NCBI RefSeq assembly: GCF_024494385.1
Contig: NZ_JAEVLT010000045.1
Coordinates: 1 to 34,239, forward strand
Direction: 5' to 3'
Origin: Bacillus sp. EB600
Lineage (GTDB): Bacteria > Bacillota > Bacilli > Bacillales > Cytobacillaceae
Length of the DNA stretch: 34,239 nt
Part shown: one piece after another, positions 23,394 through 31,116 of the stretch
How positions within the stretch are numbered: the first letter of the stretch is position 1
Layout: each line of letters opens with the position of its first letter
The notes under the pieces: model-generated
Databases searched by the model: none
Seen by the model: the letters and a program-made list of their open reading frames with translations, nothing else
What the model was told of the DNA's origin: nothing
Made by a program: the position numbers and the translations under genes

Positions 23394-25328
23394 CTAATCA
23401 TTACCAAAATCATTAAAACGATCTTCCTTGTTTAAATCAATTGAAGTTCCCACATCAATATCTATTTCTCCCCAATAAATCAAAAGCTTTAGAGATAAGT
23501 AAATTTGATGGCCCACATCAGGAACATTAATATCTGTTTCTAACAATTCATTTATTTTTTGAAGACGATACCTTAGACCAGTGACTGAAAAATTAATAGC
23601 TCGTGCTGTTTTAGTAATATTACAGCCATTATTTAAATAATGAAAAAGAGTCTTGATCAATTCCATGTCCTTGTTCTTATCTTCCTCTATTAAAGTCCCT
23701 AATTTCCTTTTAATAAACTTTTGCAAAGGATCATTTTTCATCTGAAATATAATGCCTTCAATCCCCAAAAATTCGAAGAAAACAACTTTTTGATAATGAT
23801 TAGCAATTTGTAAGGCAGAGTTGCTCTCATCATATAATTGAGAAGCCTCTTCTATTCTGGCGGAACTTGAACTAATACCAGACTTAAAATCATGAGAAGG
23901 ATATTTACTTGAACAATAATCATGCAATGCTTGACAAAACTTTTTCTTACTATTTCCACTTTTTAACATCATACCTTCGGATAAAAAGATCATTATTTTC
24001 CCCGACTTTTGACCCAACAATGCATTTATCTTTCTATCTTTGAGGAATTGGGAAATTCCCTTGTTTAGATGATCATTAAACTCTATTTCGTCTCTTATAG
24101 TTAACTTTTGGTGATTATTGCCAATAGAAATCATGAAATAAGGGGCATTTAATTGAAATCCAACGTAGTAAGCCTTTTTTGAAATTTCTTCAAAAGTCAT
24201 TTGATTTGAGAGAATGTCGTCTAAAAGGTTGCCTTGCATACGCAACTCTGTTTGAACACGTGTACGCTCATTAAACAAATAGAGGGAACAAGCCAAGGCT
24301 ACTTGCTCTAGTATTAATTTATCTACTTCCTGTAACTTCACATCTTTATATAAAAAGGAACAGTACGCCACCACTTCTTTTTGAAGGTAAATAGGCGTAA
24401 TCAGTCTTTTGTAATTGTCAAAGTCATTCAATACTTTCGTTTGGGTTAGTTGGTTTACATCCCTTTTTTTCTTGTTATTCATGAGTTGACCTAATTGCCT
24501 GGAATAAAGATTACCCTCTTCCTCTGACATTCCCGCCACTGCTAAAAGCTCTAAGTTTTCGCTTTCAATTAGAACAGGTAAATGGGTATGTTGATAAAGA
24601 GCGTTTGCAACTCCGGACAAGTCACTTTCTTTTAATAATTCTTCAACCAGTTTTTGATGTACATCATACGCTTTACTTAAATTATCTCGTTCTATTTTTA
24701 GCTTTCTAAACGTCTCGTTTAGCTCATCAATTATAGAATCTTCTTCATAATATTTTAACTCTTGTTCAATGGCTTCATTCCATTCTTCGACCGTACGACA
24801 AAGAACCTGACAATGTTCATTGCCCATTGCTTTACATTTTATTTCTTTGGCAATGACCTTTTTTCCTAAAATGTTAGATAGGTAACCGCTCGCATAACCT
24901 ATCAATGTGTGGCAAACAGGTTCATCACTATAGCCGTACCTCTTTATATGTTCCTCCGCTTCATATGAATGTTTCCAAATGGCTTCGTGATAAATGGATC
25001 CATTATTAAAATTTGCTTCTGCTTTAACATTTTGTACTTCTTCAGCATAACCGTGCAATGTATGCATTTTAGGACCAGCTAACAACATCTCACGTTGGTC
25101 CTCCCAGGTTAACTCCTTCACCTTTTCTGCATCGTACACTCCTGTATGCCATCCATACCTTAGAAGGAAACCTTTTGTTCGTTCTGGACCAATCGTTTCA
25201 AGAAGCTCATGCTTCAACATACCGATTGCAGCTGCTGGAATTGAAACTATTCTTTCCAGAGGATCCTTTTGATTAAATGGACTAGATATTTTATAAAATT
25301 GTTCTAGCTTCAGTTCATCAGCTTTCAT
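23394..25328 (-). CDS. Aromatic-sensing regulator: XylR_N, V4R and PucR-like output
   Basis: 644 residues. The N-terminal about 110 residues ('IGMLKHELLETIGPERTKGF', 'LLRYGWHTGVYDAEK') match the XylR_N activator domain of phenol and toluene sensors. A V4R domain follows (about 125-190), with 'GYASGYLSNILGKKVIAKEI' and the 'CKAMGNEHCQVLC' box. A coiled-coil-like linker (about 195-245) leads to a GAF/CdaR-like middle. The C-terminal HTH_30 is 'NNGCNITKTARAINFSVTGL'. The sigma-54 AAA+ module of DmpR/XylR is absent; the output belongs to the PucR/CdaR type. It probably senses a phenolic compound and activates the surrounding catabolic genes. It lies 108 nt after the ferredoxin gene. Confidence 0.85.
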   Translation of the reverse strand: MKADELKLEQFYKISSPFNQKDPLERIVSIPAAAIGMLKHELLETIGPERTKGFLLRYGWHTGVYDAEKVKELTWEDQREMLLAGPKMHTLHGYAEEVQNVKAEANFNNGSIYHEAIWKHSYEAEEHIKRYGYSDEPVCHTLIGYASGYLSNILGKKVIAKEIKCKAMGNEHCQVLCRTVEEWNEAIEQELKYYEEDSIIDELNETFRKLKIERDNLSKAYDVHQKLVEELLKESDLSGVANALYQHTHLPVLIESENLELLAVAGMSEEEGNLYSRQLGQLMNNKKKRDVNQLTQTKVLNDFDNYKRLITPIYLQKEVVAYCSFLYKDVKLQEVDKLILEQVALACSLYLFNERTRVQTELRMQGNLLDDILSNQMTFEEISKKAYYVGFQLNAPYFMISIGNNHQKLTIRDEIEFNDHLNKGISQFLKDRKINALLGQKSGKIMIFLSEGMMLKSGNSKKKFCQALHDYCSSKYPSHDFKSGISSSSARIEEASQLYDESNSALQIANHYQKVVFFEFLGIEGIIFQMKNDPLQKFIKRKLGTLIEEDKNKDMELIKTLFHYLNNGCNITKTARAINFSVTGLRYRLQKINELLETDINVPDVGHQIYLSLKLLIYWGEIDIDVGTSIDLNKEDRFNDFGND

Positions 25329-25436
25329 ATGTCCACCACCATCATTAAACTAAATCTATCTGCTTATTGAGCTGAAAGAGCCTTTGGCATCTAAAGCTAG
25401 ATCATTTTTCTCAACTCAGCTACTAATTTTTTCATT

Positions 25437-25724
25437 TTATCTAGATAGATCTAATTGAATCTTCATATTACTTTTTGGATAGGTCTTACAGGCGAGCGTA
25501 TAATTAAGGTCTCTTTCATTGTTCGGCAGTACAGCCATTGAACTACGTCCTCGTTCAAATTCGCCCTCTTCTACTCTTATTTTACAAAGCCCGCATCCTC
25601 CTCCTTTACAGGCGTAGGGTATGTTTACTCCGTTCTTTTGTGCTCCATCAAGTACACTTTCAGTTCCACTGCCTATCCATTGATCATTATTATCATTTAT
25701 ATCGGTTATTTCGATCGTAAACAT
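25437..25724 (-). CDS. XylT-like [2Fe-2S] ferredoxin
   Basis: 95 residues from ATG 25724, chosen because GGAGGG lies 7 nt upstream; a longer frame to 25778 has none. It is a plant-type ferredoxin with Cys39, Cys44 and Cys47 in 'CKGGGCGLC' and Cys79 in 'YTLACKTYP'. The 'GEFERGRSSMAVLPNNER' stretch is typical of the XylT/NahT/DmpQ family. These reduce inactive Fe(III) in catechol 2,3-dioxygenase back to Fe(II), which fits the XylE-type enzyme in this cluster. A cre-like sequence lies 30 nt upstream of the start. Confidence 0.88.
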   Translation of the reverse strand: MFTIEITDINDNNDQWIGSGTESVLDGAQKNGVNIPYACKGGGCGLCKIRVEEGEFERGRSSMAVLPNNERDLNYTLACKTYPKSNMKIQLDLSR

Positions 25725-25753
25725 GAGTATTCCCTCCATATAAGTAAAATAAT

Positions 25754-25767
25754 CGAAAGCGATTTCT
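25754..25767. promoter_or_regulatory. cre-like sequence upstream of the ferredoxin gene
   Basis: CGAAAGCGATTTCT fits the CcpA consensus TGWAANCGNTNWCA at 12 of 14 positions; both differences are at the ends. It lies between the FAD-synthetase-like and ferredoxin genes. A weaker candidate than 28090-28103. Confidence 0.3.
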
Positions 25768-25840
25768 AATATTATCATAAATTAAGTAAAAAAATATTCT
25801 ATATTTTTCGACTAAATCCCTTTTTATGTTCACTATTACT

Positions 25841-26689
25841 TTATATTTGCTTCAATTGAACATTCTCTATCTCTAAACCTCTAATCCATTTTAATTTAAT
25901 GGTCCGGTTTTTTAGATTTTCAAGATAACCATTGAAAGTAAGCTTTATTTTATTTGAGTAAACAAGTGCACTTCCTTGATAAACATGATCCCCTATATAC
26001 ATCTCTACTTCATATAAACCATTTGATGGCAATGTATAATAGGGATAAGTAGCTACTTCCATATAAAAACGTTTTCTCATTAAACTATGATGAGGAGAAA
26101 CCACTTCTCCACTTGTTTCATAAAAATCCCCAAGATACGAGGCAATTTCACCCACTTCACCATTTGATAACAAGTTCCTAATGAAAGTAGAGCCGATCTT
26201 TTGACCCTTATAATTAAGTTTTGAAATGACGGTCACAAGAAATCTTCCATCAGCGTCAATGCCCATCGTTTTCATATTTCCTTTTCCTTTGTGTCCGTAC
26301 GTAAAATCAAAACCTGCTACCACATGTTTTGCGCCCAATCCCGTTACATATTTTTCGATATAGTCCTTTGGGGAAAGTTGAGCAAAGGCCTGATCAAATT
26401 TAATGATATAGAGTTTATCAACTCCAAGTTGATCAAACTTATTTATTTTGACTTCTAATGGTGTTAAGTAATTCATCTTTTCTTTTCCACCACAAAGAAC
26501 CTCTCTAGGATGAGGAAAAAAGGTCATAACGGCCAATTTTACCTTTCTTTTCTTAGCGATGTTTTTGGCCTCCTGAATCACTTGTTGATGGGCAATATGA
26601 ACTCCATCGAAAAAGCCCATGGCCATGACACAAGGCTCTGATTTCGGCAAAGAAGAATCCTGACCATCGTTAAGATAAAAAGTTTGCAT
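25841..26689 (-). CDS. RibF-like FAD synthetase lacking a riboflavin kinase signature
   Basis: 282 residues. The N-terminal FMN adenylyltransferase domain is complete: 'GFFDGVHIAHQ' (25-35, with His31 and His34), 'MTFFPHPREV', 'FDQAFAQLSPKDYI', 'VAGFDFTYGHKGKGN' (124-138) and 'GSTFIR' (166-171). The C-terminal 100 residues form beta strands in the place of the riboflavin kinase domain but lack its GRxxGFPTAN box, so kinase activity is unlikely. Housekeeping RibF has about 310-320 residues and both activities. The gene follows the monooxygenase gene and has AAGGAG at its start. Supplying FAD for the two-component monooxygenase is a reasonable inference. It is related to the frameshifted 17510-18383. 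Confidence 0.82.
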   Translation of the reverse strand: MQTFYLNDGQDSSLPKSEPCVMAMGFFDGVHIAHQQVIQEAKNIAKKRKVKLAVMTFFPHPREVLCGGKEKMNYLTPLEVKINKFDQLGVDKLYIIKFDQAFAQLSPKDYIEKYVTGLGAKHVVAGFDFTYGHKGKGNMKTMGIDADGRFLVTVISKLNYKGQKIGSTFIRNLLSNGEVGEIASYLGDFYETSGEVVSPHHSLMRKRFYMEVATYPYYTLPSNGLYEVEMYIGDHVYQGSALVYSNKIKLTFNGYLENLKNRTIKLKWIRGLEIENVQLKQI

Positions 26690-26731
26690 ACCTTCAGCTC
26701 CTTTTTACTGGAACAGTTATTCTGCTCTGTT

Positions 26732-26770
26732 GATTCTTGGCCCAGTTATATGATCACTGAGCCAGGAATC
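26732..26770. other. RNA hairpin between monooxygenase and RibF-like genes
   Basis: GATTCTTGGC and GCCAGGAATC form a 10-bp stem with one G-U pair and a loop of 19 nt. No T-tract follows on the minus strand, so it may stabilise or process the operon mRNA rather than end it. Confidence 0.4.
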
Positions 26771-26828
26771 TTAATATCTATTTATCTATTTTTCATTTAC
26801 TTCATGGTTCTATGATGGAGGCATACAA

Positions 26829-28031
26829 TTACCAAGTAGGATGTCCTGGCCCACCAAATTGCGTACTTCCGTATGAGCCCATTGCATCCTCCCAAAGCTG
26901 CGTTGGATGTGAAGCGAATGCGATGACGTCCCTTACAAATAACTCCACTGGATCTCCTTTGAAAATAGAAGTTCCGCCTAGTGTTAAGATCACTTTCAAG
27001 GCCATTTCTGCTGCCATTTTAGCAGCCTGTGATCGAATCGCAAACAATTCCATGCGTTCTTCTTCAGTTGCAACGGTTTTCCCTTCCTCTTGCCATTGTT
27101 CAAGAACTTCAATATAACGATCCATTAGACCCTCTACTTGACGTAATTGAATTTTCATTTCAGCGAGCACACGTTGACTGCCAGAACCGTTTTTCTCGTT
27201 CTTGCCTCCATTAAATACCCGAACACGTTTTTCGGTACGTTCTTGGAAAATCTCAATTAAACGATCCATGGCACCTAATGACGTAGCAGGGAAGGCTGCC
27301 AAGAACATCTGCATAAATGGCATACGGTAAACAGGGTCTTCTGCATCATACTCTCCGCCCGCCGGTTTTCCGAGACCAAATATATCTTTCCCTTTTAAGA
27401 TGAGATGTTCAGGTATATAAGCACCATCCACATGAACCCCATTACTTCCCGTACTGCGTAACCCGAGTGTATCCCAGTTTTCAATCAGTTTAAGGTTTGG
27501 ATCTGAAGTTTTTAGTACAGGCATGACATACTCAGGACCATTCCCAAGATCAGCCATCGCACCAAGACCAATCCATTTACTCCATAAAACACCGCTGGCA
27601 AAGTTCCACTCCCCATAAAGGCGGTATCCATCTCCATCCTTTTCCAAACGGCCAATTGGCGCAAAAACATCCGCAATCAGTTCATGAGAACCAAGAACTT
27701 CTTCTCTGCCTTTTGGAGGAAGATAACCAGGCCAAATATCATGGATCGCATAGAAGTTTGTTAACCATGCTGCGGCCATACTATGGCTGGCAACCTTTCT
27801 CACAATTTTTGTAAATGGTTCTACACCGATAAATGTACCGCCATATTGTTTCGAGCGCATTAATTTATTAATTCCGCCTTCAACAATCACCTCCGCGATC
27901 TTTGGAGAAAAATGACCATTTTGATCGGCCTCTCTTGCTTCTGCCTCAGCAGTTTGACCTATTTTCTCAGCTACAGCTAACCAGTGCTCCATATCTACTT
28001 TCTCTTTTGTTAATTGGATTGTATTCGTCAT
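26829..28031 (-). CDS. Group D flavin monooxygenase, oxygenase component
   Basis: 400 residues with the acyl-CoA dehydrogenase fold. The N-terminal helical domain has 'GGINKLMRSKQYGGTFIGVE' and the middle beta domain 'GEWNFASGVLWSKWIGLGA'. The C-terminal helices include 'AEMALKVILTLGGTSIFKGD' and end 'FVRDVIAFASHPTQLWED'. The combination 'YGGTFIGVEPFTKI', 'WNFASG' and the late 'HPTQ' is typical of HsaA/HpaH/IndA-type enzymes that hydroxylate phenolic rings with reduced flavin and oxygen. The catalytic glutamate of true acyl-CoA dehydrogenases is not evident. The reductase is probably 21761-22237. AGGAGG precedes the ATG. The substrate (phenol, alkylphenol, indole or other) is open. Confidence 0.87.
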   Translation of the reverse strand: MTNTIQLTKEKVDMEHWLAVAEKIGQTAEAEAREADQNGHFSPKIAEVIVEGGINKLMRSKQYGGTFIGVEPFTKIVRKVASHSMAAAWLTNFYAIHDIWPGYLPPKGREEVLGSHELIADVFAPIGRLEKDGDGYRLYGEWNFASGVLWSKWIGLGAMADLGNGPEYVMPVLKTSDPNLKLIENWDTLGLRSTGSNGVHVDGAYIPEHLILKGKDIFGLGKPAGGEYDAEDPVYRMPFMQMFLAAFPATSLGAMDRLIEIFQERTEKRVRVFNGGKNEKNGSGSQRVLAEMKIQLRQVEGLMDRYIEVLEQWQEEGKTVATEEERMELFAIRSQAAKMAAEMALKVILTLGGTSIFKGDPVELFVRDVIAFASHPTQLWEDAMGSYGSTQFGGPGHPTW

Positions 28032-28089
28032 ATAAAATTCCTCCTCTTGTAAATGGGCATTTTTAGGGATAAGAAAATCATAGGTTCAT

Positions 28090-28103
28090 AGTAACCGTTT
28101 TCA
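28090..28103. promoter_or_regulatory. cre (CcpA-binding) site candidate
   Basis: The minus strand reads TGAAAACGGTTACT, matching the CcpA consensus TGWAANCGNTNWCA at 13 of 14 positions. It lies between the dioxygenase stop and the monooxygenase start, where CcpA could block transcription. The accessory Crh at 18390-18650 makes this control attractive. Confidence 0.5.
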
Positions 28104-28135
28104 ATTTATTAAATGATTCATAGGATATAAGATTA

Positions 28136-29050
28136 TTAAGTAAGCGCCTTCATAAAAGATTCAACCATTTCTCTTCTATGATAGAAGATTCCTTGAGCGA
28201 TTTTGTCCTCTGTCCAAGTGATGGTAGGGAAATCTGGATAGGTAATATATCCTCCTGAATAAGCTTCGTTTCGGTTTCCGGATGGATCAAAGAAATATGT
28301 TGTTTCTGCCCTGGTTATCGCATGTCGAGTTGGTGTTACTTCAATTGGTACATCATATCTTGCTAATAAGTCCGCGGACTTTAACACGTCATACCAATTA
28401 TCAACCTTGAAGGCAGCATGATGCAATTTATTATCTGGCCCTTTAATAAAGGCAATATCATGAGGCTTTCCATTTTGTGCATACATAAAGCTGCCAACCA
28501 TGTCTTCTCCATCCAAAGTCTCGATTCTTTCACTCTGGAACATGTCTAGTGCTTCTGTAAATAGCCTTGTAACCGATTTCACATCCTCACCAGTTAGTAG
28601 AACATGATCCAAACGATGTGGAGCCAACCCTCTGGCTTCATCCGGAAAAGGATGCGGATTTAAGATACCTGTCTGCTTGCCCAATTGTTGAATGTCGTGA
28701 TAAAGCTCCATTTGGTGCCCTGTTGGCAGCGTAACACGAATGGCTTCTCCTTCAGCAAGTCGGGTTCCCTTGGAAATCCTTTTTGTCGTACAGCCGAATT
28801 GCTCGACCTGTCTTTCGTAAAATTCGAGATCCACTTCATTCCGTACTTTAAAAGCAAAATGATCGAGACCCGGTGAATCCGCCTCTTGCAGTACGAGGCT
28901 ATGATGATCAAATTCATCCCAAGCCTTAAGATAAGCTCTTCCTTCACTTCTTCCGACTAATTCTAAACCAATAATATTTGTATAATAGTTTATAGATTCT
29001 TCAAGATCTAGCACTCTTAATTCGGCTCTTCCAATTCTCATAATGGTCAT
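28136..29050 (-). CDS. xylE: Catechol 2,3-dioxygenase (XylE/DmpB type)
   Basis: 304 residues from ATG 29050; an ATG two codons earlier (29056) is only 3 nt from AAGGAG and less likely. It is a two-domain VOC-fold extradiol enzyme. The Fe(II) ligands are His149 ('HRLDHVLL'), His211 ('LHHAAFKVDNW') and Glu262 ('GNRNEAYSGG'). Second-sphere His243 ('TPTRHAIT') and Tyr252 ('TTYFFDPSGN') are kept. Blocks 'AYLKAWDEFD', 'FDPSGNRNE' and 'TWTEDKIAQGIFYHRR' are collinear with TOL-plasmid XylE. It opens catechol to 2-hydroxymuconic semialdehyde. It is the first gene of the minus-strand catabolic cluster and is served by the XylT-like ferredoxin 25437-25724. Confidence 0.92.
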   Translation of the reverse strand: MTIMRIGRAELRVLDLEESINYYTNIIGLELVGRSEGRAYLKAWDEFDHHSLVLQEADSPGLDHFAFKVRNEVDLEFYERQVEQFGCTTKRISKGTRLAEGEAIRVTLPTGHQMELYHDIQQLGKQTGILNPHPFPDEARGLAPHRLDHVLLTGEDVKSVTRLFTEALDMFQSERIETLDGEDMVGSFMYAQNGKPHDIAFIKGPDNKLHHAAFKVDNWYDVLKSADLLARYDVPIEVTPTRHAITRAETTYFFDPSGNRNEAYSGGYITYPDFPTITWTEDKIAQGIFYHRREMVESFMKALT

Positions 29051-29086
29051 TTTCATCCACTCCTTAGCTTGGTTCGATATGTATTC

Positions 29087-29137
29087 ATTATAATATTTAA
29101 AACTTTCAGAATATACGATTGATAATACTAACTTTCA
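29087..29137 (-). promoter_or_regulatory. Candidate promoter and operator of the catabolic cluster
   Basis: On the minus strand a TATAAT -10 box (29087-29092) lies 37 nt before the dioxygenase start. No proper -35 box is seen. Two direct repeats TGAAAGTT occur at 29101-29108 and 29130-29137, 29 bp apart, near and above the -35 position. This is compatible with an activator-dependent promoter, perhaps served by the XylR_N/V4R regulator. Confidence 0.4.
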
Positions 29138-29262
29138 AGCTATTTTCCACACTCTTTAGTATGTTTTATACTAAAGACCATTGGTACTTGCTGTGAGTTG
29201 TTATTCGCGCAAAATAAGTATTAAAAAAAGGGCAAAATAAATATAAAGTTACAATCAAGGAA

Positions 29263-29657
29263 TCAAAACCTTATCAATAGAGTGTACTCAATTGATATTG
29301 CATCCCGAATCTGTTTATTTACATTATCTGTTTTAAAGAGAGGGGGAGCATCTTCAATTAACCAGGACGGGAGTTGTCCCAAAACTGGCTTCCTATACTC
29401 TGGACGCTTGTAAAGATACCTTAACAAACGTTCATATTCCCTTTCAAAATTCCCCTCGGAGGAGAGGTCAATATACATTCTTGACTTAATATAAGTTGGT
29501 ATGTAAGGCTTTGAGTTCTCATCCTTTTCCGAAACGATTGGGATAAACTTTTCCTGTTTAACATCCGAATACACTTCAGGCGAAATGATTTGGGTTTCTG
29601 TTCCAACTCCGCCTTGGCGGGCCTCAGTCTTCTCATAGTAACCCTTATTTGTTAACC
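29263..29657 (-). pseudogene. TIR-domain protein, remnant
   Basis: The minus-strand frame reads 'GGVGTETQIISPEVY', 'KFIPIVSEKDENSKPYIPTY' and 'SRMYIDLSSEGNFEREYERL', then 'KRPEYRKPVLGQLPSWL'. This is the second half of a bacterial TIR domain of the kind fused to defence effectors. The N-terminal strands with the NADase region are missing, and the C-terminus stops early after 'NKQIRDAI'. No start is preserved. It is a relic of an immune gene. Confidence 0.65.
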
Positions 29658-29775
29658 ATCGTCTTTAAGGTCGTGACCTCTCCCGATTTCCATCGAGAAT
29701 ACACTTGTTTAAGCTCTTACATGATTTGGAATACCAAAAGCTAAGCCACTTTTCAAAGCCACTTCGATATCTTCA
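29645..29775 (-). pseudogene. Serine resolvase tail, frameshifted remnant
   Basis: Readable parts are 'DIEVALKSGLAFGIPNHVRA', a stop, and in another frame 'VFSRWKSGEVTTLKT'. They line up with 'GIDVALQIGVKFGRPK' and 'VYRRWKKGEIPAVKA' in 11229-11567. It is the third resolvase tail of this type in the window. Confidence 0.6.
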
Positions 29776-29823
29776 CTTGCAGTTTATTACTACTAAATTT
29801 CGCCAGGCTGTTCTCTGCTATAT

Positions 29824-29900
29824 AATTCAACATAATGTCAACTATGTTGAATTATTGCGTTGTTGATGGTTTGATTTAGTTGCATTATTCAACATAGTTT
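29824..29900. promoter_or_regulatory. Palindromic recombinase-type site
   Basis: AATTCAACATA (29824-29834) and TATGTTGAATT (29843-29853) are an exact 11-bp inverted repeat. A third half-site ATTCAACATAGTTTAC (29887-29902) matches the right arm at 15 of 16 bases. It lies between two resolvase remnants, so an old res site is likely. Confidence 0.5.
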
Positions 29901-29966
29901 ACAAAGAAAGTATTGAAATGGAATTCTACATAATTTATAGGAAAGCATAGGTACACATCTAAATGC

Positions 29967-30183
29967 CTACTCTTCTGCACTTTCCTTTGCTTTAGCATAT
30001 AATTGACCGTGGCACACCTGTTTGTTTAGTAATGTCATTACACTCAAGCTGTTTTTCTCCCGGTTCCGCAAACAGCTTCAACGCTCTTTTAATTACTCTA
30101 GTATCTTGCCCTTGCCTTCCCAAGTGCTTCACTTTGACGATAAGGCTTGTCATAACTTTCTTTGCTATGTGCATAAAATGCAT
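29967..30183 (-). pseudogene. Serine recombinase tail, frameshifted
   Basis: The frame carries 'LGRQGQDTRVIKRALKLF' and 'CNDITKQTGVPRSII', the linker and C-terminal HTH of a resolvase of a different subtype from 13222-13833. A one-base excess near 29993 causes a stop; without it the end would read 'RSIYAKAKESAEE' to TAG at 29967. The catalytic part is missing. Confidence 0.6.
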
Positions 30184-30218
30184 AATAGATCAGTTTGTTT
30201 TAAAAGGAGCCCAATGCA

Positions 30219-30548
30219 ATGAAAACCAAACCCATAACCATCTTCATTATTATCCTCATTCTTGTTTTTACTGCCTATCTGGATTCGCCTTATTCTTTTA
30301 TAAACAAAAATTACTCGTATACCGCTAGCGAACAAGCGGTTTCCCGTCCAATGGACCAAGCCTTGTCAACTGAAACACAAGATACAGAAGAAAAATTAGT
30401 AAAAAAGGTAAAGGAAAATGGTTATATGGTTGAAACGTACCGAGAATATGACGTGTATAAGGATGATAATGGGAACGTTACAAAAGAAGTACCAACATCA
30501 CACTACGATGAGCTAAAATATTGGGATTATAAAAACAAAAAGAAATGA
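30219..30548 (+). CDS. Small membrane-anchored exported protein
   Basis: 109 residues. A short basic start and hydrophobic helix ('ITIFIIILILVFTAYL', about 6-21) form a signal anchor. The outer part is charged ('TEEKLVKKVKENGYMVETYR', 'YDVYKDDNGNVTKEVP') and has no cysteine lipobox. AAGGAG lies 9 nt before the ATG, and a strong terminator follows. No family is recognised. It is convergent with 30743-31030. Confidence 0.65.
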   Translation: MKTKPITIFIIILILVFTAYLDSPYSFINKNYSYTASEQAVSRPMDQALSTETQDTEEKLVKKVKENGYMVETYREYDVYKDDNGNVTKEVPTSHYDELKYWDYKNKKK

Positions 30549-30569
30549 CCCTCGATCGTCATTTCTTTT
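30538..30569 (+). terminator. Rho-independent terminator
   Basis: AAAAGAAATGAC and GTCATTTCTTTT form a 12-bp stem with an 8-nt loop, followed by TTCTTATT. It overlaps the end of the preceding gene. Confidence 0.9.
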
Positions 30570-30742
30570 TTCTTATTAATTCAATTTTATCAAAAAGGTA
30601 TATTTTATAAATTGCCCCAAAACCCTTTGTTTTCAATGGTTTTTTCAAACTCAGAACATAATCTTACTTAAGTTCAATATAAAGGGCCCCCTTACTAAAA
30701 AGGATGCTAAGGATGCTACGTCAGATTTCATAAAAACAATAA

Positions 30743-31030
30743 TCACTTCGTTTCGGCCGTTGAAATGACTAAGTGATTGTGATCAACATCTACATGATAC
30801 TGTTTTCCATTTGCTGCTTTTACCAAATAAATCGAATCACCACCAATTAAAGCCTTGGTTTTGGAATAGAGTTGATATGAGACCATTTTTGTACCCTTAT
30901 TTTGCATCGTTTGGTTTAGACTTCCTACAAGAGTTGACTGGTTAATATAGATTGAAAAACAGATAAAAATAATGACCACAGCTACCACTGCATAAAGAAA
31001 GTACCAGCCCTTTTTGTTGTCTTTAGACAT
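30743..31030 (-). CDS. Small membrane-anchored protein
   Basis: 95 residues. The N-terminal helix 'FLYAVVAVVIIFICFSIYI' (about 11-29) is followed by an extracytoplasmic domain ('KMVSYQLYSKTKALIGGDSI' ... 'HVDVDHNHLVIST') predicted as beta-rich. GGAGG lies 6 nt before the ATG. The shape recalls small PepSY-like or YpmB-like envelope proteins, but no family is clear. It is transcribed alone. Confidence 0.6.
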   Translation of the reverse strand: MSKDNKKGWYFLYAVVAVVIIFICFSIYINQSTLVGSLNQTMQNKGTKMVSYQLYSKTKALIGGDSIYLVKAANGKQYHVDVDHNHLVISTAETK

Positions 31031-31116
31031 GGGTTTCCTCCTAAACTATTTTTTTGATAATTCCCTTAATATATTTAATAAAAGAAGTCCGCAGATGTGA
31101 CCTTCCTAGTCTCGTA

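Noticed and set aside
28660..28947. Minus-strand frame of 95 codons inside the dioxygenase gene
   Set aside because: Out-of-frame overlap with a well-conserved gene.
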